From Shimia_B sp038527375 (lineage in GTDB: Bacteria; Pseudomonadota; Alphaproteobacteria; Rhodobacterales; Rhodobacteraceae): DNA of 36,399 nucleotides. The stretch is from assembly GCA_038527375.1 (NCBI GenBank), contig JBCBFU010000029.1, positions 1 through 36,399 of the forward strand, written 5' to 3'. Made by a program: the position numbers and the translations under genes. Under the pieces are notes generated by a model, which made no database searches, was not told where the DNA came from, and saw nothing but the letters and a program-made list of their open reading frames with translations. Numbering within the stretch: the stretch's first letter is position 1; each line of letters starts with the position of its first letter. Shown here piece by piece: positions 1 through 8,716 of the stretch.

Positions 1-2
1 CG

Positions 3-521
3 CAAGCGCCCACGCCGTTGACCGACGAAGTCATTCAGGAGGTGGTCGCGCTCGAGGTCGATCTGGCTGCGATCCGCTCGGACCTCTTTGCGCAGCTTGA
101 ACCGTTCATCCTGCTGACCTTCATCGCCTATGCGGTCAATCTGCTGCTGATCAGCACCCCCCTTAAACGCGCGTTCCAAGAGGGCGCGCTGGCCACCAGC
201 AACATGCTGACCTTATGTTTTTCGGTGATCCTGTGCGCGGCCTTCGCCCTGATCTTCTTCACCCAGTTTCAGCAACTGGTGGACGGCTATGTCACGACGC
301 TGTTGGCGGTCAGCGGCATTGAGACATCGAGCATCGAACAGGCCGTCACCCTGTCGGCGCTCGTCCAGACCGGGCTGTCACAACAAGGCATCTCAGGGTT
401 GCTCAGCGCGCTGTTGCAGCAAGGTGGGCTTGTTCTGGTGCTGGCCCTGATCCTGCAAAAGATGCTGCCCAGCCTGATGGGCACGGGTGAGGCCAAGAAA
501 CCGTCTGACCCAGACACATGA
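3..521 (+). CDS. Hypothetical membrane protein, 5' end missing
   Basis: The reading frame is open from the first bases of the window, so the gene probably begins upstream; a TTG at 18 is only a possible internal start. About three hydrophobic stretches are visible: one near residues 30-45 counted from that TTG, one shortly after ending in an IFF motif, and one near the C-terminus rich in Leu and Val. The segments between them are acidic or Gln/Ser rich. The C-terminal tail is short and hydrophilic. The stop overlaps the start of the next gene in an ATGA arrangement, so the two are probably translated together. I do not recognise the family. An integral inner-membrane location is inferred from hydrophobicity only. 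Confidence 0.7.
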   Translation, partial: QAPTPLTDEVIQEVVALEVDLAAIRSDLFAQLEPFILLTFIAYAVNLLLISTPLKRAFQEGALATSNMLTLCFSVILCAAFALIFFTQFQQLVDGYVTTLLAVSGIETSSIEQAVTLSALVQTGLSQQGISGLLSALLQQGGLVLVLALILQKMLPSLMGTGEAKKPSDPDT

Positions 522-1393
522 AGGCGCTGGCGTGGAACATCGGCTTTGGCGGGTTGGGGCGCGCGGCATCGTTCTGGCCCGATGGCGGGGCCTTTGGCCG
601 GCCGTCATCCCGGGCCGAGGTTTCGGGAAACGTGGCTGGCATCATCGCCACGCTGCGCGCGGTTGATGCCGACATCCTGCTTCTGCAAGAGGTCTCGCGC
701 GGTGGGCTTCTCAGCCGGGGGGTGGATATCATGGCCGCGCTCACCGAGGCGTTTCCGGGCCATTGCGCAAGCTTTCAACATGACGCCAGCCTCGGGGTGC
801 TGGGGCTGAACTGGCCCCTGTCCCACGGCAAAGCGACACTGACAAAGGACCCCCACAGCCTGTGCGCACCAGGGGCAAACGGCCCAGCCGACACGCGGTA
901 CTACGGCGTTTTGACCAAACACCACGGCAGTCTGACGGTGAAGCTCGATACACCCGATCTGGTCGTGGCGAATGTCCACCTTGATCCCTACGGCGCCGAT
1001 GCAGAGGCCAAGCTGGCCGGTGCCCGGGCCGCCTTGAATGCGGCGCGCGACCGAGCCGCCAAACACGTGCTGTGCGGCGGCGATTTCAACATGCTGTTGG
1101 CGCCCACGATCTGGGAGCACACCCGCCCGGCATCCGAGATCGCGTGGGCGGTGCCCTTTGGACCCGACGGGTTGCCGGGTGACATGGTGCTGCATGTGGA
1201 CCCCACCGTGCCGACCAACCGATCGCTCGACGCGCCGTTTCAGGCGGGCACATCGCATCAGACCGTGATCGACGGCTTCACCAGTGGCCCCGGTATCGCT
1301 GTCACCGCAATTCGCACGCTCGACCTTGGCTTTGCTCATAGCGATCACAATCCGGTCGTGATCGAGTTCGACCTCAAGGGCTCAGATCAATAG
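518..1393 (+). CDS. Endonuclease/exonuclease/phosphatase-fold hydrolase
   Basis: This 291-residue protein has the signature blocks of the EEP superfamily (DNase I, exonuclease III, sphingomyelinase-like phosphodiesterases). They are an N-terminal AWNIGF block with the metal-site Asn at residue 7, LLLQEV with the metal-binding Glu at 58, GGDFN at 187-191, and SDHN with Asp276 and His277 near the C-terminus. All catalytic positions expected for Mg-dependent phosphodiester hydrolysis are present. Substrate cannot be told from sequence; DNA, an inositol phosphate or a lipid head group are possible. No signal peptide is seen, so it is probably cytoplasmic. The ATG overlaps the stop of the membrane protein before it, and the 3' end overlaps the convergent MGMT gene by 12 bp. 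Confidence 0.88.
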   Translation: MKALAWNIGFGGLGRAASFWPDGGAFGRPSSRAEVSGNVAGIIATLRAVDADILLLQEVSRGGLLSRGVDIMAALTEAFPGHCASFQHDASLGVLGLNWPLSHGKATLTKDPHSLCAPGANGPADTRYYGVLTKHHGSLTVKLDTPDLVVANVHLDPYGADAEAKLAGARAALNAARDRAAKHVLCGGDFNMLLAPTIWEHTRPASEIAWAVPFGPDGLPGDMVLHVDPTVPTNRSLDAPFQAGTSHQTVIDGFTSGPGIAVTAIRTLDLGFAHSDHNPVVIEFDLKGSDQ

Positions 1394-1861
1394 ACCGGCC
1401 GCGCCTTCGTGCCGCAACAGCGCCACTTTGCTTTCGACGCCGCCTGCGCCCGAAAACCCGCCCAGCCCCTGCGCACCCAAGACCCGGTGGCAGGGCACGA
1501 TGATCGGCAACCGGTTCGCGCCGCAGGCCTGACCGATGGCCTGCGCGGACACCCCGAGTTCCTGAGCCAGATCGCCATATGTCCGCGTGTCGCCCAAGGG
1601 AATGTTGATCAACACATTCTGGAAAACCGCCTGAAACTCCCCCGGTCCCAGCCGCAGGGGCAGATCAAAGACGGTGAGCACCCCGGCAAAGTAATCAGCA
1701 AGCTGGCTGGCGGCCTCGTGCAAGACGGCGGGGGAGGCCGCGGCCAACGCTGGCCCCGTTCCCCAACTGATACCCGTCAACATGCCATCCTCTGCCGTCA
1801 GGCAGAGCGGCCCGACCGGGGACTGGATGCCCGCTTGATCGCGATGGGATGTGTCAGCCAT
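1382..1861 (-). CDS. ogt: Methylated-DNA--[protein]-cysteine S-methyltransferase
   Basis: A 159-residue MGMT-family suicide repair protein that would transfer the alkyl group from O6-alkylguanine or O4-alkylthymine to its own cysteine. The active-site block PCHRV is intact with the acceptor Cys at residue 124, preceded by the GANRLP segment that carries the conserved Asn, and followed by the Gly-rich FSGAGG turn. The helix-turn-helix DNA-binding segment lies around YGDLAQELGVSAQAIG. Length fits a stand-alone Ogt/Ada C-terminal type without the Ada N-terminal sensor domain. I place the start at the ATG at 1861, which has an AAGG-like ribosome site; a TTG six bases upstream is less likely. It converges on and slightly overlaps the EEP hydrolase gene. 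Confidence 0.93.
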   Translation of the reverse strand: MADTSHRDQAGIQSPVGPLCLTAEDGMLTGISWGTGPALAAASPAVLHEAASQLADYFAGVLTVFDLPLRLGPGEFQAVFQNVLINIPLGDTRTYGDLAQELGVSAQAIGQACGANRLPIIVPCHRVLGAQGLGGFSGAGGVESKVALLRHEGAAGLLI

Positions 1862-1907
1862 GCCCAACCTTGGACCAGCACGTCCAGCCGGGCAACTGGC
1901 GAAACCG

Positions 1908-2858
1908 TCAGGGCGCAGCGAACTCCGGCAAGACCTCTTCCGCCAGACGGTGCAGCGTTTCGTCCATATCCGCGTTGTTCAGACCCAGATTGATCGCCAC
2001 GTGGTTCACGCCCAACGCCTCGATCTCCTTGAGATAGCGCAGCAGAAAGTCGGTCCCGCAGGCAAAGCCCAGATGGATCGGGCGCGGCGGCATCGCAGCG
2101 CGGGGCATCAGATCGACGTAAAGCGATTGCATCACAGGCTTGTCGCCCTGTCCCGCCGCAGCCACGCGCGCGCGGTAGTCGGTCACAACCTTGGCCTGCA
2201 TGGCCGCGTTGCGCGGATAGGTGATCCAGCCATCGCCGTGGGCCGCGCCCCAATCAGGGCTTTGCCGGGCGCCGCCGGTGATCAACATCGGCACACGCCC
2301 GGCGGTTGGTTTGGGCAGCATGTCCATACGTCCGTTCAGGCGGCCATGTTGCCCTGTATAGTCGGGCCAATCTGAATGGCTGGCGCGGATATAGGCCATC
2401 GCATCGCGGAACCGTTCGCCGCGGGTCTCGTAGTCTGCGGCCAGCGCCGGGTACTCTTCGGGGCGGTCGCCCGAGGCCACACCCAAGAGCATGCGCCCAC
2501 CGGACAATTGATCCACCGTCGCCACCGATTTTGCCACATGGGCCGGATGGCGCAGGGGCAGGATGATGCTGGCCACGCCCAACGCAATCCGCTCGGTCCC
2601 CACAGCCAGCGCACCCAGATAGGTAAAGGGGTCAAAGGTCTGACCCACATCCCCAAAGCTCGGCACGTTGAACGGGATGTCGCGCAGCCAGATCGCGGCA
2701 AAGCCCAGCCGGTCGGCCAATTGAATGCGCGCCAGATGCTGATCGAGCGTCGGCAGCTCCATCGGAGGCACGGCCTCCAACGGAGCGACCAAACCAATGC
2801 TCAAACGGCCCGGGCGAAAGACCTCGCCATAGGCCCGGTTGATCGGCGCAAACGCCAA
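1908..2858 (-). CDS. LLM-class (luciferase-like) flavin oxidoreductase
   Basis: A 316-residue bacterial-luciferase-like monooxygenase of the single-subunit F420/FMN TIM-barrel type. Visible family features are the N-terminal strand LSIGLVAPLE, the segment LGFAAIWLRDIPF, the barrel strand RIALGVASIILPLRHP, the GGRMLLGVASG block and the ITGGARQSPDWGA block that usually contacts the flavin phosphate. It most resembles the group annotated as LLM-class oxidoreductase TIGR03571, from memory. Substrate is unknown. The gene begins with TTG only 4 bp after the ileS stop, so it is almost certainly co-transcribed and probably translationally coupled with ileS. No later ATG would keep the first barrel strand, which supports the unusual start codon. 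Confidence 0.85.
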   Translation of the reverse strand: MAFAPINRAYGEVFRPGRLSIGLVAPLEAVPPMELPTLDQHLARIQLADRLGFAAIWLRDIPFNVPSFGDVGQTFDPFTYLGALAVGTERIALGVASIILPLRHPAHVAKSVATVDQLSGGRMLLGVASGDRPEEYPALAADYETRGERFRDAMAYIRASHSDWPDYTGQHGRLNGRMDMLPKPTAGRVPMLITGGARQSPDWGAAHGDGWITYPRNAAMQAKVVTDYRARVAAAGQGDKPVMQSLYVDLMPRAAMPPRPIHLGFACGTDFLLRYLKEIEALGVNHVAINLGLNNADMDETLHRLAEEVLPEFAAP

Positions 2859-2862
2859 GCCC

Positions 2863-5835
2863 TTAGCTCAGCGCCGTGTCGCAGCGACCGCAGACACCGG
2901 GATGGGCATGCGTGCCCACATCAGGCAGGATCTTCCAGCATCGCTGGCATTTCTCGCCCGTCGCATGGCGGAAGACGACGCCGATCCCGGCTGAATCCTC
3001 CAGCGTGAATGCCCCCTTGGGCGCCTCACCCGCATGGACCGCGATGTCAGAGGTGATGCACATATCCTCGAAGGGGACATCTTGCAGCGTGGCGGCGGTG
3101 TCGGCGTCCACATAGACCTCTGGCGCGGCCTCAAGGCTGGCACCGATGGTTTTCTCCCGACGCTCGACCTCCAGCGCGCCGGTCACGACGCGGCGCACCT
3201 TGCGGATGGTCGCCCACTTGGCAGCCAGCGCATCGTCGCGCCAATCGGCGGGGGTCTCGGGGATGTCCGTCAGGTGGATAGAGCCTTCGCCGCCCGACCG
3301 TTCCAGCCAAACCTCCTCCATCGTGAAGACGAGGATGGGTGCGAGCCACGCGTTCAGCCGTTCCAGCACGAGCGACAAGACCTTGCGCGCCGCGCGCCGG
3401 CGATCCGTGTCCCCGTCGCAGTACAGCGCGTCCTTGCGGATGTCGAAATAGAAGGCCGACAAGTCGACGGTCGCAAAGTTGAACACGGCCTGGAACACAC
3501 CCTGGAAGTCGAACTTGGCGTAGCCATCGCGCACATGGATGTCGAGTTCGGCCAGACGGTGCAGGACCCAGCGTTCCAGCTCCGGCATGTCGGCCACGGC
3601 CATGTCACCACCGCCATCGGCCACGTTGCCCAGCAGATAGCGGAAGGTGTTGCGCAGCCGGCGATAGCTGTCAGCGACACCTTTCAGGATTTCCGGCCCG
3701 ATCCGTTGATCGGCGGTATAGTCGGTCTGGGCCACCCACAGGCGCAGGATATCTGCGCCGTATTGTTTGACGACCTCGTCAGGAACGATGGTGTTGCCGA
3801 TGGATTTGGACATCTTCATGCCCTTCTCATCCAGCGTGAACCCGTGCGTGACCACGTTGCGGTAGGGTGCGCGACCCGTGGTGCCGACCGATTGCAACAG
3901 CGAGGAGTGGAACCACCCACGGTGCTGATCGGTGCCTTCCATGTAGACATCCGCGATGCCGTCATCGGTCCCGTCTTCGCGGTCGCGCAAGGTGAAGGCG
4001 TGGGTGGAGCCTGAGTCGAACCAGACGTCGAGGATGTCCATGACCTGATCGTAGTCGTCGGGGTTCACGATCCCGCCCAGGAACCGCGCCTTCGCGCCGT
4101 CCTCGTACCACGCATCCGCGCCTTCGGCCTCAAACGCCTCGGCGATGCGGGCGTTCACATCCGCGTTGCGCAGCAGGAAGTCCGCATCTGTGGGCAGCGC
4201 GCCCTTCTTGGTGAAGCAGGTCAGCGGCACGCCCCACGCACGCTGGCGCGACAGCACCCAATCGGGGCGGCTTTCCATCATGGAATAGAGCCGGTTGCGG
4301 CCCGCCTGCGGCGTCCAGTTGACGTTGTCGATCTCGGTCAACGCGCGCTCACGGATCGTGGTGCCGTGCATGTCCTGACCGTCGCCCACGGGCTTGTCGA
4401 TCGCAGCAAACCATTGCGGCGTGTTGCGGTAGATCACTGGCGCCTTCGACCGCCACGAATGCGGATAGCTGTGCTTGATCTTGCCGCGCGCCAACAGCCC
4501 GCCGACCTCGACCAGCTTGTCGATGATGGCTTTGTTCGCATCACCCTCACCGCCCTTGCGGGACAGGATATACTTGCCGCCAAAGAACGGAAGGCTCTCC
4601 CGGAAGGAGCCGTCATCCATGACGTTGTAGGTGATGACCTGCTCGAGCATGCCCAGATCGCGGTAAAGCTCGTATTCCTCCATCCCATGGGACGGGGCGC
4701 AATGGACGAACCCGGTGCCTTCGGTGTCGGTCACGAACTCTGCGGCGCGGAAATCGCGCAGGTCGTCCCATTCGCCATTGGCACCTTCGGCCCCGGCAAG
4801 CGGGTGTTGCAGGCGAATGTCCTTCAATTCTTCGGTCGAGACGTCGCGGAGGCGCGTATACTGCCCCTCCTCCAGCCGCGCGCGCCCGAAGACGTCTTCG
4901 GCCAGATTGTCCGCCAACAGGTAGCGATCCCCGACCGAGGCCCAGCATTCGTCCGGCGTGCCCGTCACCTCGTAAAGGCCGTAGGAGATACCCTCGCCAT
5001 ACACGACCGCCTTGTTGGACGGCATGGTCCAGGGCGTCGTCGTCCAGATGACGACATAGGCGCCTTCAAGATCGGTCTGTTTTTCGATGATGGCGTCCAG
5101 TGCACCCGCCAGATCCCCATCCGCCGGCATCGGATGCGCGGACACCTGTGCGTCCACGTAGGCGACCTTGAACTTCACCCAAACAGTGAAGCTGTCCTTG
5201 TCGTGATATTCGACCTCGGCCTCGGCCAGCGCGGTCTGCTCCATGGGCGACCACATCACGGGTTTGGACCCCTGATAGAGCGTGCCGTTCATCAGGAACT
5301 TCATGAACTCTTCCGCGATGACACGCTCGGCGTGGAAGTTCATCGTCAGGTAGGGATCGGCCCAGTTGCCGGTGATGCCCAGTCGCTTGAACTCGTCTCG
5401 CTGGATATCGACCCACCCTTCGGCGAACTTGCGGCATTCGGCGCGGAATTCGTTGATCGGCACCGCGTCCTTGTTGCGGCCCTTCTTGCGGTACTGCTCT
5501 TCGATCTTCCATTCGATCGGCAGACCGTGACAGTCCCAACCGGGGATGTAGCGGCTGTCATAGCCCATCATCTGATGGGACCTCACGATCATGTCCTTGA
5601 TCGTCTTGTTCAGCGCGTGCCCGATATGCAGGTGCCCGTTGGCATAGGGCGGGCCGTCATGGAGCGTAAAGGGCGCGCGGCCCTCGGCCTTGCGCAGGGT
5701 GTCGTAGACCGCCAACGCCTCCCAGCGTTTCAGCCAGTCGGGTTCGCGTTTGGGCAGGCCCGCGCGCATGGGAAAGTCGGTTTGCGGCAGGGCGAGGGTG
5801 TCTTTGTAATCGGGGGCAGTCGTCGCGTCGGACAT
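2863..5835 (-). CDS. ileS: Isoleucine--tRNA ligase
   Basis: A 990-residue class Ia aminoacyl-tRNA synthetase that charges tRNA-Ile with isoleucine in the cytoplasm. The HIGH signature is at residues 70-73 within a PPYANG context, and KMSKS is at 674-678. The editing (CP1) domain lies between them, with the WTTTPWT segment typical of IleRS and ValRS. The C-terminus has the bacterial IleRS zinc site, with CxxC pairs at about 963/966 and 982/985 in the last 28 residues. Length is typical of the proteobacterial enzyme. The ATG at 5835 is followed by a normal N-terminal leader before the first conserved block. No T-box leader is seen upstream, as expected outside Firmicutes. The LLM oxidoreductase follows directly. 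Confidence 0.98.
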   Translation of the reverse strand: MSDATTAPDYKDTLALPQTDFPMRAGLPKREPDWLKRWEALAVYDTLRKAEGRAPFTLHDGPPYANGHLHIGHALNKTIKDMIVRSHQMMGYDSRYIPGWDCHGLPIEWKIEEQYRKKGRNKDAVPINEFRAECRKFAEGWVDIQRDEFKRLGITGNWADPYLTMNFHAERVIAEEFMKFLMNGTLYQGSKPVMWSPMEQTALAEAEVEYHDKDSFTVWVKFKVAYVDAQVSAHPMPADGDLAGALDAIIEKQTDLEGAYVVIWTTTPWTMPSNKAVVYGEGISYGLYEVTGTPDECWASVGDRYLLADNLAEDVFGRARLEEGQYTRLRDVSTEELKDIRLQHPLAGAEGANGEWDDLRDFRAAEFVTDTEGTGFVHCAPSHGMEEYELYRDLGMLEQVITYNVMDDGSFRESLPFFGGKYILSRKGGEGDANKAIIDKLVEVGGLLARGKIKHSYPHSWRSKAPVIYRNTPQWFAAIDKPVGDGQDMHGTTIRERALTEIDNVNWTPQAGRNRLYSMMESRPDWVLSRQRAWGVPLTCFTKKGALPTDADFLLRNADVNARIAEAFEAEGADAWYEDGAKARFLGGIVNPDDYDQVMDILDVWFDSGSTHAFTLRDREDGTDDGIADVYMEGTDQHRGWFHSSLLQSVGTTGRAPYRNVVTHGFTLDEKGMKMSKSIGNTIVPDEVVKQYGADILRLWVAQTDYTADQRIGPEILKGVADSYRRLRNTFRYLLGNVADGGGDMAVADMPELERWVLHRLAELDIHVRDGYAKFDFQGVFQAVFNFATVDLSAFYFDIRKDALYCDGDTDRRRAARKVLSLVLERLNAWLAPILVFTMEEVWLERSGGEGSIHLTDIPETPADWRDDALAAKWATIRKVRRVVTGALEVERREKTIGASLEAAPEVYVDADTAATLQDVPFEDMCITSDIAVHAGEAPKGAFTLEDSAGIGVVFRHATGEKCQRCWKILPDVGTHAHPGVCGRCDTALS

Positions 5836-5960
5836 CGGTCACTCATCTCTGAGGGGGAAATACGGGTGAAAGGGCGGTGCGAGTGATCTCAACACCTTCG
5901 CCCGGCGGCCCTGATCGCGGGTGCAATCAAAGCGCCGGGTTCGTAATTCGTATCGCTGCG

Positions 5961-5980
5961 AAAACCCGTTTCATAACGGG
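5961..5980 (-). terminator. Rho-independent terminator of the CNBD/TrxR-like gene
   Basis: Read on the minus strand there is a 6-bp stem CCCGTT/AACGGG with the loop ATGA, followed at once by TTTT. It lies about 50 bases beyond the stop codon of the fusion oxidoreductase and about 125 bases before the ileS start. It therefore most likely ends the ycjX-ycjF-oxidoreductase transcript and separates it from ileS, whose promoter should lie between 5960 and 5836. Confidence 0.65.
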
Positions 5981-6032
5981 GGTCTTATAGGAAGCGGTCT
6001 GCCCCTTCACAAGCGGAACCCCAAGCCTGCGA

Positions 6033-7658
6033 TTAGCCCGCCGGCGGCGGGTTGAGGTATTCCCACACTTTCGAGATCACAACCGACCCTTCACCCACCG
6101 AAGAGGCCACCCGTTTGACCGATCCTGCGCGCACGTCGCCCACGGCAAAGATGCCGGGATGCGACGTCGAATAGGAGGACGCGCCGACCTCGGTCCCGGT
6201 CTTCACAAAACCCTTTGGGTCGAGTTCGACCAGACCGTCTAGCCACGCGGTGTTGGGCGCGGCGCCCACCATGATGAAGCAGCCGCAGGTGTCCAAGCGC
6301 CGCTCGGTGCCATCGGCCTTGTTCCGAACGGTGATCGCATGCAGCTTGCCCTCCCCGTGGAGCGCCGTCATCTCGGTCTCATAGTGGATGGTGATGGCCG
6401 GATCGGCCTCGAGCCGTGTGAGCAAATAATCAGACATTGAGGCAGCTAGCGACGGACCACGCACCAAAAGATGCACATGGCCTGCCGTCCGGCTCAGATA
6501 CATGGCCGCCTGCCCGGCGGAATTGCCGCCGCCGATGATAACCGCATCGGTGTCCCGGCAATAGCGCGCCTCGACCTCGGTCGCGGCGTAATAGACCCCT
6601 GCCCCTTCCAGATCTTCCAGACGCTCAATCGGCAATCGGCGGTACTGTACGCCCGTGGCCACGATGATCGACCGCGCGCAGGTCACGGCCCCATCCGACA
6701 GAGTAACGTCAAAAATCCCATCCTCACGCTGCACGACCGCCTCGGCCCGGCGCGGGACTGCAAAGCGGGTGCCGAACTTCATCGCCTGCACTTCGCCCCG
6801 CCAGACCAGATCGGCGCCGCTGATGCCCGTGGGGAAGCCCATGTAATTCTCGATCCGGCTCGACGTGCCCGCCTGCCCGCCGATGGTCAGATCTTCGATC
6901 ACCAGCGCGCTCAGGCCCTCGGCCCCCGCATAGACGCCCGCCGCAGTGCCAGCCGGGCCGCCGCCGACGATCAGGACATCGTGGAGCTCGCCTTCGCCAA
7001 GGCTCAGGTCATAGCCCAGCAGCGCCGCGATCTTTTGCGGTGTCGGGTCTTCGATCACGCGGTTCTTGCCAAAGATCACCGCAGGCTCCTTGGGGCCAAA
7101 GGTGCACGTCTCCGACAGTTCGACCGCCTCGCCAGACCCAATCTCGATGCTGCGATAGGGGATCTTGTTGCGCCCGGCAAAGGCGGCGATCTGGCGGATG
7201 TTGCGGTCCACATCGGCCCCGATCAGCATCAGGCCCGCATCCCCGCTCTCCAGCAGGCGACGCCGCCGCGCCGCCATGACCGTGATGATCAGATCGCTCA
7301 TCTCGGGAATATCGCTCATCAACGCTAGCATCTTGGCGCGTTCGATAAAGAGCACGCGCGAGCGTTTGACCGTCCGCGCGCCCAGCATGGCATTGCCGCC
7401 ATTGAGGAAGCTGATCTCCCCGAACCACTGGGTCGGGCCAAGGCTCGCATTGCCATACCGCCCCCCGGTTATGGGGTCGACGGCTTCGATCTCTCCCTCT
7501 TCGAGATAATAGAAATACTCGATCGGGTCGCCGATATGGACCAGCTTGGTGCCGGCCTCCAGCACGCGTTCATCGCCGATCTCGCGCATGCGCGCGACAT
7601 GGGCATCATCCAGAGGCTGGCGCTGATAGGTGGCCAGATCAATTGCAAGACTTTCCAT
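6033..7658 (-). CDS. Cyclic-nucleotide-binding domain / thioredoxin-reductase-like FAD oxidoreductase
   Basis: A 541-residue fusion protein. Residues about 20-130 form a CRP-type nucleotide-binding domain, with WFGEISFL at 78-85 as the phosphate-cassette region. Residues about 140-215 look like a thioredoxin/glutaredoxin-fold linker domain. From about 226 the protein is a two-dinucleotide-domain flavoprotein like thioredoxin reductase, with GGGPAG at 232-237 for FAD and GGGNSAG at 376-382 for NAD(P)H, and a C-terminal GxFAVGD-type FAD block. The redox CxxC expected between these sites is absent; the region reads AATEVEARYC with a single Cys at 367. The enzyme therefore probably does not reduce thioredoxin by the classical route. 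The cassette position that usually holds Arg is not conserved in a simple PRAATV form. Its ATG overlaps the stop of ycjF by one base (TAATG). Confidence 0.88.
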   Translation of the reverse strand: MESLAIDLATYQRQPLDDAHVARMREIGDERVLEAGTKLVHIGDPIEYFYYLEEGEIEAVDPITGGRYGNASLGPTQWFGEISFLNGGNAMLGARTVKRSRVLFIERAKMLALMSDIPEMSDLIITVMAARRRRLLESGDAGLMLIGADVDRNIRQIAAFAGRNKIPYRSIEIGSGEAVELSETCTFGPKEPAVIFGKNRVIEDPTPQKIAALLGYDLSLGEGELHDVLIVGGGPAGTAAGVYAGAEGLSALVIEDLTIGGQAGTSSRIENYMGFPTGISGADLVWRGEVQAMKFGTRFAVPRRAEAVVQREDGIFDVTLSDGAVTCARSIIVATGVQYRRLPIERLEDLEGAGVYYAATEVEARYCRDTDAVIIGGGNSAGQAAMYLSRTAGHVHLLVRGPSLAASMSDYLLTRLEADPAITIHYETEMTALHGEGKLHAITVRNKADGTERRLDTCGCFIMVGAAPNTAWLDGLVELDPKGFVKTGTEVGASSYSTSHPGIFAVGDVRAGSVKRVASSVGEGSVVISKVWEYLNPPPAG

Positions 7659-8716
7659 TATCCATCCCCACCCTGTTTTTCGCGCCCCTCAAAGAGGCCT
7701 GTCAGCGCGCGTGTGACAACGCCTGAAACCCGCGGGCGCGGCGTGGCGCGAAACGGCAGCGGGCGGCAGACCTCCATGGCGGCGACACCCACGCGGGCCG
7801 TCAAGGCGCCATTCACGATCCCCTCGCCAAAGCGTCGCGACACCTTGGCAAGGATAGAGCCTCCCGCCACAGACCCCAACAGATCATCCCCCGCAGCCAC
7901 CGCGCCGGTGGCGACCAAATGGGCCAGAACCGACCGGGCCAACCGCCAAGATCCCAAAGTCCCAGATCGCCCGCCATAAACCTCGGCCACGCGGCGGATC
8001 ATCCGCACATTTGATGTAAGCGCCGCGACCACATCGGCCAGAGCCAGCGGGACCAGCGCCGTCACGGTCGCGACCTGACGCGCCGCCGCCTCGACCTCGC
8101 GCAGGGCCAATTGATCGAGCGGTTCCAGCAACTCGCGCTCGGCTAGCGCCAACAGCCCGTCTGCATCCAGCACATCATCGCGCCTCGCGGCCACACGCTC
8201 GCGCCCCATGCGCGTGTCGTCCCGATTGGCATAAAGCGCCGTCAAACCCCCGGTGACCTTGCGGGCCAATGCCAGGTCACCTGTGACAATCGCGGCCTCG
8301 GCATCGTGATGTAGCCGGTCCAGCCGACCCAGACGCGCAAAGCCTGCAATCTCTCGCGCAATGATCGCAAGCGCGACCAATCCCAGCGCGATGACCAGCG
8401 CCGTCGCGATCAGACCCAGAATCGGATTGGCGGCCAAGAGCCCCGCGATGGCATTCCATGTCGCCAGGGACACGAAGAACCCGATCACCGCCACCAGAAG
8501 CGACCAGAACCAGCGCGCGAGGCGCGACGGTCGGCGCGCAGCCAAAGCCGCCGCAGTCTGCATCGCCTGCCCCGTGGGGGCCATGCCGTCGCCATCGGGC
8601 CAGTCCGTGTCCGGGACGGGGGCCACGTCCGCCGGTGTCGGTGCAGCGGCCTTGGGCGCGGCGTCCAGATCGATGCGGACAGGGCCGCGCGTCTTGCGGG
8701 TCGTCTCCTCGGTCAT
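7658..8716 (-). CDS. ycjF: YcjF family membrane protein (DUF697/TIGR01620)
   Basis: With the ATG at 8716 this is a 352-residue protein; the frame is open further upstream but that part is inside ycjX. The N-terminal 80 residues are Pro/Ala/Asp rich. Two hydrophobic segments follow, around LARWFWSLLVAVIGFFV and the IATALVIALGLVALAII region. A long Arg-rich alpha-helical region comes next, and then the Gly/Ala-rich C-terminal DUF697-type block. YcjF proteins are inner-membrane proteins of unknown biochemistry that regularly accompany the P-loop protein YcjX. Here the start codon overlaps the ycjX stop (ATGA), which supports both the start choice and coupled translation. In other proteobacteria the pair belongs to envelope-stress regulons, but nothing here shows that directly. 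Confidence 0.85.
   Translation of the reverse strand: MTEETTRKTRGPVRIDLDAAPKAAAPTPADVAPVPDTDWPDGDGMAPTGQAMQTAAALAARRPSRLARWFWSLLVAVIGFFVSLATWNAIAGLLAANPILGLIATALVIALGLVALAIIAREIAGFARLGRLDRLHHDAEAAIVTGDLALARKVTGGLTALYANRDDTRMGRERVAARRDDVLDADGLLALAERELLEPLDQLALREVEAAARQVATVTALVPLALADVVAALTSNVRMIRRVAEVYGGRSGTLGSWRLARSVLAHLVATGAVAAGDDLLGSVAGGSILAKVSRRFGEGIVNGALTARVGVAAMEVCRPLPFRATPRPRVSGVVTRALTGLFEGREKQGGDG

Noticed and set aside
4366..5886. A 506-codon plus-strand frame opposite ileS
   Set aside because: It is the shadow of the high-GC ileS gene, which has all catalytic motifs; the opposite frame has no family pattern.
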